In this document: positions 1 to 7,374 of the stretch, piece after piece
Position numbering within the stretch: position 1 is the stretch's first letter
Layout: every line of letters starts with the position of its first letter
Position numbers and translations under genes: made by a program
The notes under the pieces: model-generated
What the model was told of the DNA's origin: nothing
Seen by the model: the letters and a program-made list of their open reading frames with translations, nothing else
The model's database searches: none
Assembly: GCA_003520365.1 (NCBI GenBank)
Contig: DOUW01000039.1
Coordinates: forward strand, 1-7,972
Length of the DNA stretch: 7,972 nucleotides
Reading direction: 5' to 3'
From: Massilia sp.
GTDB taxonomy: Bacteria; Pseudomonadota; Gammaproteobacteria; Burkholderiales; Burkholderiaceae_D

Positions 1-2204
1 GCGCCGCCTTCGTGGCCGCCGGCCCAACTGCCGTGGCGGCGACTGGCGCGCCAGCCGTGGCCAAGGCAGCCCCTGAGCTTGCGCGCTGGCAGCAGACCGC
101 GCAACGCGTGACGATCATGCGCGACAAGTGGGGCATTCCCCACGTGTTCGGCAAGAGCGATGCCGATGCGGTGTTCGGGATGATCTATGCCCAGGCCGAG
201 GACGACTTCAACCGCGTCGAACTGAACTACATCAACGCGATGGGGCGCCTGGCCGAGGTCGAAGGCGAGAAGGAGATCTGGCGCGACCTGCGCATGAAGC
301 TGTATCTCAGCCCAAGCGACATGCAGGCCAAGTATGCGGCGAGCCCGGCCTGGCTGAAGGAATTGATGGTGGCCTTCGCCGATGGCCTGAACTTCTACCT
401 GCATACGCATCCGGAAGTGAAGCCGAAGCTGATCACGCGCTTCGAGCCCTGGATGGCGCTGTCCTTCAGCGAAGGCAGCATCGGCGGCGACATCGAGTCG
501 ATCGACCTGAAGGAGCTCGAAGCCTTCTACGGCAAACGCCCGCAAGCCGCATCCGCCGACCGCGTGGCCGACCGCGTGGCCGACAACCGCAACCTGCTCG
601 ACGCCGAGCCGCGCGGCTCGAACGGCTTCGCCATCGCGCCGAAGCTGACCAGGGCAGGGCATCCGCTCCTGATGATCAACCCGCATACGTCGTTCTACTT
701 CCGGCCCGAGATCCACATGGTCAGCGAAGCGGGCCTGAACGCCTATGGCGCCGTGACCTGGGGCCAGTTCTTCATCTACCAGGGCTTCAACGAGCGGGCC
801 GGCTGGATGCATACCTCGGGCGGCGGCGACGTCATCGACGAATACCTGGAAACCGTGGTCGAACGCGGCGGCAAGTTCTTCTACAAGTACGGCAAGGAGG
901 AGCGGGCGCTGCGCGCCGTGCCGATCACGCTGCCTTACAAGACCGCCGACGGCAGGATGGCCAGCCGCAGCGTCACCGCCTGGTTCAGCCACCACGGCCC
1001 GATCGTGCGCAGCGAGGACGGCAAATGGGTGGCGGTGAAGATGATGGACGAGCCGGTCAAGGCGCTGACCCAGTCCTATACCCGCACCAAGGCGAAGAAC
1101 TACCGCGCATTCTACGAGGCGATGCAGCTGCGTACGAATTCCTCGAACAATACCGTGTACGCCGACGCCGACGGCAACATCGCTTATTTCCACGGCAATT
1201 TCATTCCGAAGCGCGATCCGCGTTTCGACTGGAACAAGCCGGTCGACGGCAGCAACCCGGCCACCGAATGGCAGGGCCTGCACGAGATCGAGGACACGAT
1301 CACGCTGTTCAACCCGGCCAGCGGCTATATCTCGAACACGAACAACTGGCCGTTCAGCGCCGCGGGCGCGGACAGTCCCAAGCGCAAGGACTATCCCGAC
1401 TACATGTGGTCGCTGCCGGAAAACGCGCGTGGCGTGCATGCCGAGCGCGTGCTGAAGGGGGCGAAGGATTTCACCATCGACAGCCTGATCGCGGCTTCCT
1501 ACGACAGTTACCTGACCGCTTTCGAGCCGCTGGTGCCGCAATTGGCGAAGGACTACGATGCCTTGCCGGCCAGCGATGCGCGCAAGGCCCAGCTTTCCGC
1601 CCAGGTCGCGGCGCTGCGCGGCTGGGACCTGCGCTTCGCGACGAACTCGGTGCCGACCTCGCTGGCCGTGTACTGGGGCCAGGAAATGGTCGCCCAAGCC
1701 GCGCCGAAAGCGCGTGCGGCCGGGGTGCCCTCGGTCGACTACATCACGACCAGCCTGGCGCCCGAGGAACGGCTGGCCGCGCTGCAGCGCGCCTCGGACA
1801 AGTTGACGCGGGACTTCGGCAGCTGGCAGACGCCCTGGGGCGAAATCAACCGCTTCCAGCGCATCAGCGGCGACGTCGACCAGCAGTACGACGACAGCAA
1901 GCCGAGCTATCCGGTAGCCTTCACCTCGGCGCACTGGGGCTCGCTGGCCTCGTTCGGCATGGTGGCCAAGCAAAAGACCAAGCGCATCTACGGCGACCGC
2001 GGCAACAGCTTCGTCGCTGCCGTCGAGTTCGGCCCGAAAGTGCGCGCCAAGAGTATCCTGGCCGGCGGCCAGAGCGGCAACCCGGCGTCCCCGCATTTCG
2101 CCGACCAGGCCGCGATGTACAGCCGCGGCGAGTTCAAGGACGTGCTGTTCTACAAGGAAGACATCGAGAAAGCCCTGGAGCGCAAGTACAGGCCGGGCGA
2201 ATAA
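1..2204 (+). CDS. Penicillin acylase family protein (Ntn-hydrolase), 5'-truncated by the window edge
   Basis: Members of this family are exported amidases (penicillin G, cephalosporin or acyl-homoserine-lactone acylases) that cleave an amide bond. The precursor self-processes into alpha and beta chains. The visible reading frame stays open to base 1 and begins with Ala/Pro-rich sequence like the end of a signal or linker region. A GTG at 12 has no ribosome binding site, so the true start is probably upstream. Counting from that GTG, the alpha region is about residues 25-200. The motif RGSNGF places the expected nucleophile, Ser203, as the first beta residue. NERAGWMHTSGGG follows near 255, and SNNTVYADADGNIAYFHG near 379-396 carries the likely oxyanion-hole Asn380. 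The beta chain would be about 528 residues, normal for the family. The family assignment is firm, but the substrate cannot be read from the sequence; penicillin, other amides or AHLs are all possible. It probably shares a transcript with the acetyltransferase 28 bases downstream. Confidence 0.93.
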   Translation, partial: AAFVAAGPTAVAATGAPAVAKAAPELARWQQTAQRVTIMRDKWGIPHVFGKSDADAVFGMIYAQAEDDFNRVELNYINAMGRLAEVEGEKEIWRDLRMKLYLSPSDMQAKYAASPAWLKELMVAFADGLNFYLHTHPEVKPKLITRFEPWMALSFSEGSIGGDIESIDLKELEAFYGKRPQAASADRVADRVADNRNLLDAEPRGSNGFAIAPKLTRAGHPLLMINPHTSFYFRPEIHMVSEAGLNAYGAVTWGQFFIYQGFNERAGWMHTSGGGDVIDEYLETVVERGGKFFYKYGKEERALRAVPITLPYKTADGRMASRSVTAWFSHHGPIVRSEDGKWVAVKMMDEPVKALTQSYTRTKAKNYRAFYEAMQLRTNSSNNTVYADADGNIAYFHGNFIPKRDPRFDWNKPVDGSNPATEWQGLHEIEDTITLFNPASGYISNTNNWPFSAAGADSPKRKDYPDYMWSLPENARGVHAERVLKGAKDFTIDSLIAASYDSYLTAFEPLVPQLAKDYDALPASDARKAQLSAQVAALRGWDLRFATNSVPTSLAVYWGQEMVAQAAPKARAAGVPSVDYITTSLAPEERLAALQRASDKLTRDFGSWQTPWGEINRFQRISGDVDQQYDDSKPSYPVAFTSAHWGSLASFGMVAKQKTKRIYGDRGNSFVAAVEFGPKVRAKSILAGGQSGNPASPHFADQAAMYSRGEFKDVLFYKEDIEKALERKYRPGE
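561..584 (+). repeat. Tandem 12-base repeat in the acylase linker
   Basis: Two perfect adjacent copies of CGCGTGGCCGAC lie at 561-572 and 573-584 and encode DRVADRVAD. They sit about 15-20 residues before the putative nucleophile Ser203, where the family carries the spacer peptide removed during maturation. This looks like a recent in-frame duplication in a tolerant segment. Confidence 0.85.
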
Positions 2205-2232
2205 GGGAAAGAGAGACGGGAAAGGAGCCGCG

Positions 2233-2796
2233 ATGGTGCGCAGCGAGAAAGACAAGATGCTGGCCGGGGAGCCGTATCACCCCGATGCGCCCGAGTTGCT
2301 GGCCGAGCTGTCGGCCTGCGCGGCCTGGCTGGCGCGTTACAACGCGGCCCTCGGCAGGCCCGGCGAATGGCAGGACCTGCTCGGCGAGCGCCTGGGCGCG
2401 GTGGGCGAGGGCGTCATCCTGCGTCCACCGTTCTACTGCGACTACGGCTTCCAGATCCACCTCGGCGCCCGGGTCTTCATCAACTTCAACTGCGTGATCC
2501 TCGATACCGCGCGCGTCACCATCGGCGACGACACCCGCATCGGCCCGGCGGTGCAGATCTATGCCGCCGACCACCCGCGCGATCCGCAATTGCGCCGCAG
2601 CGGCATCGAAAGCGGCAAGCCGGTGATGATCGGCGCCAATGTCTGGATCGGCGGCGGCGCCATCATCTTGCCCGGCGTTAGCATCGGTGACGATGCGATC
2701 GTCGGCGCGGGCAGCGTGGTGACCCGCGATGTGCCGGCTGGCGCGACGGTAGCCGGCAATCCGGCGCGAATTGTCGCTAATGCGCAGCAGAGTTGA
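2233..2796 (+). CDS. maa: Maltose/sugar O-acetyltransferase (Maa/NodL/LacA family)
   Basis: This cytoplasmic enzyme family transfers acetyl from acetyl-CoA to a sugar hydroxyl. The 187-residue length matches E. coli Maa. The N-terminal maltose acetyltransferase domain (about residues 1-55) has the usual SEKDKMLAGEPYHPDAPEL opening. It is followed by CDYGFQIHLG (near 75-84) and a left-handed parallel beta helix of hexapeptide repeats. AADHPRDP contains the expected catalytic His114. IGANVWIGGGAIILPGV (near 135-151) and the closing VAGNPARIV are the canonical end of the family. The ATG at 2233 is supported by AAAGGAG at 2221-2227, five bases upstream. The 28-base gap after the acylase stop, with no promoter visible, suggests co-transcription. 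The family is clear. The acceptor sugar is not known, so the symbol is by similarity only; a NodL- or LacA-like role is the alternative. Confidence 0.92.
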   Translation: MVRSEKDKMLAGEPYHPDAPELLAELSACAAWLARYNAALGRPGEWQDLLGERLGAVGEGVILRPPFYCDYGFQIHLGARVFINFNCVILDTARVTIGDDTRIGPAVQIYAADHPRDPQLRRSGIESGKPVMIGANVWIGGGAIILPGVSIGDDAIVGAGSVVTRDVPAGATVAGNPARIVANAQQS

Positions 2797-2953
2797 GGTC
2801 TAACTCGGCCTCGGCGGCGCAACCTGCCGCACAACTGAGCAGTATCAAACTGTCAAGATAACAACATTATTTGGATTGCTACATTTGCGGGGATGGGTTG
2901 TACTGGCCGCGGCAGAGCGCCGACCCTCTCATCCCTTTGCAAGGAGCGCAACC
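2797..2953. other. Intergenic region before the first PEP-CTERM gene
   Basis: No gene is seen here. The first part has small inverted repeats without a T-run: GCGGC/GCCGC near 2814-2830, enclosed by AGTTG at 2791-2795 and CAACT at 2832-2836. It is therefore a poor intrinsic terminator. Bases 2838-2886 form an AT-rich patch, typical of promoter DNA, ahead of the gene at 2954. The best sigma70-like pair I can find is TTGCTA (2877-2882), 16 bases, then TGTACT (2899-2904), each matching 4 of 6 consensus bases, which is weak. No convincing sigma54 -24/-12 element is present. Confidence 0.35.
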
Positions 2954-3577
2954 ATGAAACGCCACCCCTTTCCCCTGAAAAGCCTCGCCGCGGCCGCATT
3001 GCTGTGCGTGGCATCGGGCGCCCAGGCGCAAATCGACGTCTATACCGACCGCGCCGCCTTCCTGGCTGCCGTTGGCGGCTATGGGGTCGACACCTACGAC
3101 GACCTGACCGTCCAGCTTTACGAGAGCCCGTTCGCACGCAGCGCCGGCAGCTACGGCTACACGGCGACGGCAGAGAGCGGGCTCTACGGCGCAGGCAGCG
3201 GCGGCGACGGCTGGCTGACGCCGAACGTCGACAACGAAGCCGTCACCTTCTCGAACTTTGCGCCGGGCATCGTCGGGTTCGGCGGGTACTTCTTCGGCTC
3301 CGACATCAACGGCGCCTTCTACCCGAGCGGGACCCTGCAGTTCACGGCCATGGACGGCACGACCCTCGACTACACCCTGACCGGCGCGACCACCACCAGC
3401 TTCGTCGGTTTCGTGTCGAATTCGCCGCTTGCCTCGGTCAGCATGATTTCAGGCGGCGAATACTGGGCCACCGCCAACGACCTGACCCTGGCCATGCCCA
3501 TCCCCGAACCGGAAACCTACGCGATGCTGATGCTTGGCCTGGGGGCAGTCGGCTGGATGCGCCGGCGCCGCAGCTGA
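2954..3577 (+). CDS. PEP-CTERM sorting domain-containing protein
   Basis: This is an exported protein of 207 residues. It has an N-terminal Sec signal peptide (KR basic start, hydrophobic LAAAALLCVASG, cleavage expected after AQA at residue 25). The C-terminal PEP-CTERM tail consists of IPEPETYAMLMLGLG (from residue 183), a short hydrophobic helix, and terminal RRRRS. In this class an exosortase recognises the PEP motif and processes the protein at the cell envelope, usually in bacteria that make extracellular polysaccharide. The mature part (26-182) is rich in Gly, Tyr, Thr and Ser, with alternating hydrophobic residues suggesting a beta-sandwich, and lacks cysteine. I do not recognise its fold or function. 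The ATG at 2954 is chosen because AAGGAG at 2941-2946 lies seven bases upstream and the signal peptide begins there. A longer frame from TTG 2876 is not supported. Confidence 0.92.
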   Translation: MKRHPFPLKSLAAAALLCVASGAQAQIDVYTDRAAFLAAVGGYGVDTYDDLTVQLYESPFARSAGSYGYTATAESGLYGAGSGGDGWLTPNVDNEAVTFSNFAPGIVGFGGYFFGSDINGAFYPSGTLQFTAMDGTTLDYTLTGATTTSFVGFVSNSPLASVSMISGGEYWATANDLTLAMPIPEPETYAMLMLGLGAVGWMRRRRS

Positions 3578-3613
3578 GCGCCGCGTCCATGGACGATTGA
3601 CAGGCCGCGGCGC
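3578..3613 (+). terminator. Possible hairpin terminator after the first PEP-CTERM gene
   Basis: GCGCCGCG (3578-3585) pairs perfectly with CGCGGCGC (3606-3613), directly after the stop codon, around a 20-base loop. The loop side begins with the palindrome GTCCATGGAC at 3585-3594. There is no T-run, only mixed CTTCTT further down. It may be an RNA 3'-end structure or a weak terminator. Confidence 0.35.
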
Positions 3614-3658
3614 AAGCGCTTCTTCGCGCAGGACCGCTGGCGCCGCCACATGCCCGCT

Positions 3659-3667
3659 TGCTATAAT
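3659..3667 (+). promoter_or_regulatory. Extended -10 promoter for tdk
   Basis: TGCTATAAT is a perfect extended -10 element (TGn plus TATAAT, with TATAAT at 3662-3667). No good -35 is present at 16-18 bases, which is common for extended -10 promoters. Transcription would start near 3674, giving a leader of about 30 bases before the tdk GTG. Its position in an otherwise GC-rich gap makes a chance match unlikely. Confidence 0.7.
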
Positions 3668-3704
3668 TGCCGCCACTTCCAAATCCGGGCATGCAGGCAG
3701 GGCT

Positions 3705-4256
3705 GTGGCAAAACTCTATTTCAGGTATTCGGCGATGAACGCCGGCAAATCGACGGCGCTGCTGCAGGTGGCTCACAACTATGAAGAGCAGGGCCAGCAG
3801 GTCGCGCTCTACACCGCCGCCATCGACGACCGCTACGGCGTCGGCCTGATCACCTCGCGCCTGGGGCCGCAGCGCCAGGTCGACGTGTTCGACAAGAACA
3901 CCGACTTCCTTGCCGAAGCGCCCAGCGTGGGCTGCGTGCTGGTCGACGAAGCCCAGTTCCTCAGCACCGCCCAGGTCCAGCAGCTGCACCAGCTGGCGCA
4001 GGTGCGCGGCGTGCCGGTGATCTGCTACGGACTGCGCAGCGATTTCCGCGGCGCGCCTTTCCCGGGCTCGGCCTACCTGCTGGCGCTGGCCGACGACATC
4101 GAGGAAATCAAGAACATCTGCACCTGCGGCAAGAAGGCGACGATGAACATCCGCGTCGACGAAGCCGGGCGCCGCATCAAGGAAGGCGAGCAGGTCAGCA
4201 TCGGCGGCAACGAAAGCTACCGCCAGGCTTGCGGCCGCTGCTTCTACGCCGGCTGA
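3705..4256 (+). CDS. tdk: Thymidine kinase, type II
   Basis: Tdk phosphorylates thymidine to dTMP with ATP in the cytosolic pyrimidine salvage pathway. The start is taken as GTG 3705, giving MAKLYFRYSAMNAGKST, which aligns with the E. coli start MAQLYFYYSAMNAGKST. The frame is open further upstream but lacks homology there, and the ATG at 3691 is out of frame. The Walker A loop is at residues 9-17. VLVDEAQF carries the expected catalytic Glu82, and CYGLRSDFRG follows. The structural zinc site is formed by C139 and C141 (CTC) and C176 and C179 (CGRC). E. coli has a His in the last position, so this is a four-cysteine version. At 183 residues it is about 20 shorter than E. coli Tdk, ending just after the last cysteine. 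The ribosome binding site is weak (GGCAGGG just before the GTG). It is probably transcribed with the membrane protein gene 13 bases downstream. Confidence 0.97.
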   Translation: MAKLYFRYSAMNAGKSTALLQVAHNYEEQGQQVALYTAAIDDRYGVGLITSRLGPQRQVDVFDKNTDFLAEAPSVGCVLVDEAQFLSTAQVQQLHQLAQVRGVPVICYGLRSDFRGAPFPGSAYLLALADDIEEIKNICTCGKKATMNIRVDEAGRRIKEGEQVSIGGNESYRQACGRCFYAG

Positions 4257-4269
4257 GAAGACACTCCCC

Positions 4270-4818
4270 ATGAGCCTGCTGCCCGCCTGCGCCGCGGTCG
4301 CGCCGGCCTTCCTGTGCAGCCTGGGCGACATCCTGCTCTACCTGCTGCCTTCGCTGGCGCTGGCCTTCCTGTTCTGGATGCTCTCCAGCGCCCATCCGGG
4401 CTTTTTCGTGCTGACCGCAGCCGGTACCCTGTGCCATGAACTGGCCCACTTCGGCGTCGGCCTGCTGACGAACGCCGAGCCGGTCGGCCTGAACCTGATC
4501 CCGCGCCGCAAGGGCCGCGTCTGGGAACTCGGCTCGGTCACCTTCGCCAACCTGCGCTGGTACAACGCGGCCCCGGCCGCGCTGGCGCCGCTGCTGGTGC
4601 TGCTGGTGCCGTTGACGGTGGCCGCCTGGCGCACCCGGCCGGGATGGCACTTCGAACCGCTCGACCTGCTGCTGGCGCCGTTCCTGGCGCCGCAGTTCCT
4701 CTCGTTCTGGCCGTCGCCGGTGGACTGGCGGCTGGCGCTGCGCTCCTGGCCCTGGCTGCTGGTGCTGGCGCTGGGCGGCGGCGCGTACGGCTGGCAGGCG
4801 GGAATGTTCAGGATCTGA
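4270..4818 (+). CDS. Multi-pass membrane protein with HELAH zinc-metallopeptidase motif (M50-like)
   Basis: This 182-residue integral membrane protein has hydrophobic segments at about 21-38, 45-66, 100-120 and 158-176. The second carries CHELAHF, an HExxH zinc motif with His56, Glu57 and His60 inside the membrane-embedded stretch, as in site-2-protease-like M50 peptidases. FWPSPVDW places Asp152 near the last hydrophobic segment, where it could be the third zinc ligand, but the usual LDG context is missing. Conserved-looking features between them are PRRKGRVWELGSV (78-90) and WYNAAPAALAP (97-107). Function is not known. Metallopeptidase activity is an inference from the motif. It could also be an inactive relative or a different zinc membrane protein. 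The ATG at 4270 follows the tdk stop by 13 bases with only a weak GAGAAG ribosome binding site, so translation may be coupled to tdk. No functional link to thymidine salvage is evident. Confidence 0.82.
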   Translation: MSLLPACAAVAPAFLCSLGDILLYLLPSLALAFLFWMLSSAHPGFFVLTAAGTLCHELAHFGVGLLTNAEPVGLNLIPRRKGRVWELGSVTFANLRWYNAAPAALAPLLVLLVPLTVAAWRTRPGWHFEPLDLLLAPFLAPQFLSFWPSPVDWRLALRSWPWLLVLALGGGAYGWQAGMFRI

Positions 4819-4845
4819 GCTTGTCGTCCTCGCATTGGACAAGCT
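4818..4845 (+). repeat. Inverted repeat at the end of the tdk transcript
   Basis: AGCTTGTC (4818-4825, starting on the last base of the stop codon) pairs perfectly with GACAAGCT (4838-4845) around a 12-base loop. No T-run follows. It could be a weak terminator or an RNA 3' end. An alternative shorter pairing, GTCC/GGAC at 4826-4829 and 4837-4840, competes with it. Confidence 0.4.
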
Positions 4846-4913
4846 GACCACCACCGCTTAAGCCAACCTTAAACATGCTGTGCCTGTCCTCACCCGGCTC
4901 TGCATCTTTGCGC

Positions 4914-4926
4914 TATCCTGTAGAAT
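4914..4926 (+). promoter_or_regulatory. Candidate -10 region for prc
   Basis: TATCCT (4914-4919) and TAGAAT (4921-4926, 5 of 6 bases of consensus) lie side by side about 80-90 bases before the prc ATG. No good -35 is present at standard spacing. If TAGAAT is used, transcription starts near 4933 with a leader of about 70 bases. Confidence 0.4.
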
Positions 4927-5004
4927 GGTCTGCACGGCCCGGATACCGGCAGTACCCGCGTGCGTCGCGGCAGACACCACAGTACACGTTCGGAGAACGC
5001 ATAA

Positions 5005-7242
5005 ATGAAGAAGCAGATGTTGATGATTGCGCTGGCTTTCGCCATGTCCACGCATGCGGTGACCGCACAGCCCGAGAAAGTCGCCTCCACCCAGATGAAG
5101 CCGGTCGCGGCCCAGACCCAGGCCGCGCTGTGGGCCTCGCGCGTGCTGGCACGCTACCACTACAAGGCGATGCCGCTGGACGACGCGATGTCGGAGAAGA
5201 TCTTCGACAACTACTTCGAGTCGCTCGACAGCGAAAAGCTGTACTTCACCCAGGCCGACCTCGACCGCTTCGCGCCGATGCGCACCAAGTTCGATGACGC
5301 GATCAACAACGAAGACCTGACGGTGCCGTTCCAGATCTACAACCTCTACCAGCAGCGCTTCAGCGACCGCATGGCGTATGCGCGCAACCTGCTCAAGACC
5401 AAGTTCGACTTCACCGTCGACGAGACCCTGCAGCTGGACCGCGAAAAGGCGCCCTGGGCCAAGAACGAGGACGAAGTGCGCGACCTCTGGCGCAAGCGCG
5501 TGAAGAACGACTGGCTGCGCCTGAAGCTGGCGGGCAAGGACGAGAAGGCGATCCGCGAAACGCTCGACAAGCGCTACGCGGGCTACATCGCGCGCCTGCA
5601 GAAGCTGAACAACGAAGACGTGTTCCAGATGTTCATGAACGCGTACGCCACCGCGATCGAGCCGCACACCAACTACCTCGGTCCGCGCTCGGCCGACAAC
5701 TTCGACATCGCCATGCGCCTGTCGCTGGAAGGCATCGGCGCCGTGCTGCAGACCCGTGACGACTACACCGTCATCCGCGAGATCGTGCCGGGCAGCCCGG
5801 CCGACAAGTCGGGCAAGCTGAAGGTTGGCGACCGCGTGGTCGGCGTGGCACAGGGCAACGGCCCGTTCACCGACGTGCTCGGCTGGCGTATCGACGACGT
5901 GGTGCAACTGATCCGCGGCGAGAAGGGTTCGACCGTGCGCCTGGACGTGATTCCGGGCGACGGCGGCGTCGACGCCAAGCACGTCACCGTCTCGATGGTG
6001 CGCAAGAAGATCAGCATGGAAGAGCAGGCCGCCAAGAAATCGATCATCGAGGTCAAGGACAACGGCGTCACGCGCCGCATCGGCGTGATCTCGCTGCCGA
6101 CCTTCTACCAGGACTTCGAGGCGCGCCGCAAGGGCGACAAGGACTTCAAGAGCGCCACCCGCGACGTCGAGCGCATCCTGGGCGAACTGAAGAAGGACCG
6201 CGTCGACAACGTCCTGATCGACCTGCGCAACAACGGCGGCGGCTCGCTGATCGAGGCGGTCGAGCTGACCGGCCTGTTCATCGACAAGGGCCCGGTGGTG
6301 CAGCAGCGCACCGCGGAAGGCCGTGTCGAGGTCGAGTCCGATACCAAGGCGGGCCTGGCCTGGGACGGCCCGATGGGCGTCCTGATCAACCGCGGCTCGG
6401 CCTCGGCTTCCGAGATCTTCGCCGCCGCGATCCAGGATTACGGCCGCGGCCTCGTGATCGGCGAACCGAGCTTCGGCAAGGGCACGGTGCAGACCCTGCT
6501 CGACCTGGACCGCTTCTCGCAGTCCGAGAAGGTGCGCTATGGCGAGCTGAAGATGACGATCGCCCAGTTCTTCCGCATCAATGGCGGCACCACCCAACTG
6601 CGCGGCGTCACGCCCGACATCAAGCTGCCGGTGCTGTCGGATGCCGACAATTTCGGCGAGTCCTCGTTCAGCAATGCGCTGCCCTGGGTCGCGATCAAGC
6701 CGGCCACCTACGTCCCGCTGGGTAACCTGAAGGAACTGGTCGATCCGCTGCAGAAGCGCCACGAAGCCCGCATCGCCAAGGACAAGGACTTCATCGACCT
6801 GCGCGAGGACATCGCCGAGGTCATGCGCATTCGCAAGGAAAACGCGATCTCGCTGAACGAGACGGTGCGCCGCAAGGAGCGCGACGCCCAGGACGCCCGC
6901 GCCAAGGCGCGCGAGGCGCGCCTGGCCGGCGGCAAGGACACCAACGGTGACGAGCCGGCGGCAGCGCCGGGCGGCAAGGAAGCGCGCAGCAAGGTGCCGA
7001 CTCCGACCAAGCCGGTCAAGACCGTGGTTGTCTCGCGCAACAGCCCGCAGCAGGACGACGGCCTGCAGGCGGACGAGCGCGCGCTGTCGGCCGAGCTGGC
7101 CGCCGAGAAGGCTGCCAAGGATGCCAAGGACGTGCTGCTGCAGGAAGCCGCCCATATCCTGGCCGACGAGGCCGGCATGCTCAAGACCGACACCCGCATG
7201 GCCTCGCGCGTGATGCCGTACATGGGGGCGGCCAAGCCCTGA
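5005..7242 (+). CDS. prc: Carboxy-terminal (tail-specific) protease Prc/Tsp, S41A family
   Basis: Prc is a periplasmic serine protease that degrades proteins by their nonpolar C-termini; in E. coli it also processes penicillin-binding protein 3 and, with NlpI, MepS. The signal peptide is about residues 1-21 (KK, hydrophobic MLMIALAFAM, cleavage near VTAQ). The typical Prc N-terminal helical domain follows (VLARYHYKAMPLDDAMSEKI near 48-67). A PDZ domain spans about 240-330 (LEGIGAVLQ, GSPADKSGKLKVGDRVVGV). The S41 core has LIDLRNNGGGS near 403-413, then GSASASEIF with catalytic Ser467, then GKGTVQ with Lys492 and Gln496. The Ser-to-Lys spacing of 25 matches E. coli Ser430/Lys455. The C-terminal DUF3340-type domain is long and charged, with an Ala/Pro/Lys-rich insert at about 630-690. 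This makes 745 residues against 682 in E. coli. The ATG is supported by GGAGA at 4992-4996. It appears monocistronic, with terminators directly downstream. Confidence 0.97.
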   Translation: MKKQMLMIALAFAMSTHAVTAQPEKVASTQMKPVAAQTQAALWASRVLARYHYKAMPLDDAMSEKIFDNYFESLDSEKLYFTQADLDRFAPMRTKFDDAINNEDLTVPFQIYNLYQQRFSDRMAYARNLLKTKFDFTVDETLQLDREKAPWAKNEDEVRDLWRKRVKNDWLRLKLAGKDEKAIRETLDKRYAGYIARLQKLNNEDVFQMFMNAYATAIEPHTNYLGPRSADNFDIAMRLSLEGIGAVLQTRDDYTVIREIVPGSPADKSGKLKVGDRVVGVAQGNGPFTDVLGWRIDDVVQLIRGEKGSTVRLDVIPGDGGVDAKHVTVSMVRKKISMEEQAAKKSIIEVKDNGVTRRIGVISLPTFYQDFEARRKGDKDFKSATRDVERILGELKKDRVDNVLIDLRNNGGGSLIEAVELTGLFIDKGPVVQQRTAEGRVEVESDTKAGLAWDGPMGVLINRGSASASEIFAAAIQDYGRGLVIGEPSFGKGTVQTLLDLDRFSQSEKVRYGELKMTIAQFFRINGGTTQLRGVTPDIKLPVLSDADNFGESSFSNALPWVAIKPATYVPLGNLKELVDPLQKRHEARIAKDKDFIDLREDIAEVMRIRKENAISLNETVRRKERDAQDARAKAREARLAGGKDTNGDEPAAAPGGKEARSKVPTPTKPVKTVVVSRNSPQQDDGLQADERALSAELAAEKAAKDAKDVLLQEAAHILADEAGMLKTDTRMASRVMPYMGAAKP

Positions 7243-7250
7243 GCATCCGT

Positions 7251-7285
7251 GCTGGCGGCATCCGGAACGGGGCCGCCAGCCGTTT
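7251..7285 (+). terminator. First hairpin after prc
   Basis: GCTGGCGGC (7251-7259) pairs perfectly over nine bases with GCCGCCAGC (7272-7280). An inner CCG-GAA-CGG mini-stem at 7262-7270 could extend it. Only TTT follows, at 7283-7285, so it is a weak terminator alone. It may protect the 3' end or act with the stronger hairpin 23 bases later. Confidence 0.6.
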
Positions 7286-7302
7286 CGACAAGATAGGTTA
7301 CG

Positions 7303-7333
7303 AAAAGAGCTTCCAATCGGAAGCTCTTTTTTT
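7303..7333 (+). terminator. Strong intrinsic terminator of prc
   Basis: AAAAGAGCTTCC (7303-7314) and GGAAGCTCTTTT (7319-7330) form a perfect 12-base-pair stem with loop AATC. A run of seven T ends at 7333. The A-tract on the left side gives it a weaker mirror-image terminator on the other strand. Confidence 0.93.
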
Positions 7334-7374
7334 AGGTTCTTCGCGGGGCAGGTTGGCATGCACAGGGCGCTGTG

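Noticed and set aside
128..2497. 789-codon plus-strand frame overlapping the acylase and the acetyltransferase start
   Set aside because: It is Arg/Gly/Pro-rich out-of-frame translation of the acylase, without any recognisable motif.
2904..2918. Possible sigma54 promoter (TGG-N10-GC) before the first PEP-CTERM gene
   Set aside because: Spacing fits, but the -12 box is GAGC rather than TTGC and the stretch is simply GC-rich, so chance is likely.
3597..3602. Consensus TTGACA upstream of tdk
   Set aside because: It lies 59 bases before the TATAAT at 3662, and no -10 is present at 16-18 bases downstream.
3438..4331. Minus-strand frame over tdk
   Set aside because: It is the antisense shadow of a gene with clear kinase motifs, with no independent evidence of coding.
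4858..7359. Very long open frame (833 codons) on the minus strand across all of prc
   Set aside because: It mirrors prc, has no ribosome binding site or recognisable domain, and its composition (His, Asp, Val, Leu, Ala, Arg rich) is typical of antisense frames in GC-rich DNA. Prc has intact motifs and a signal peptide.
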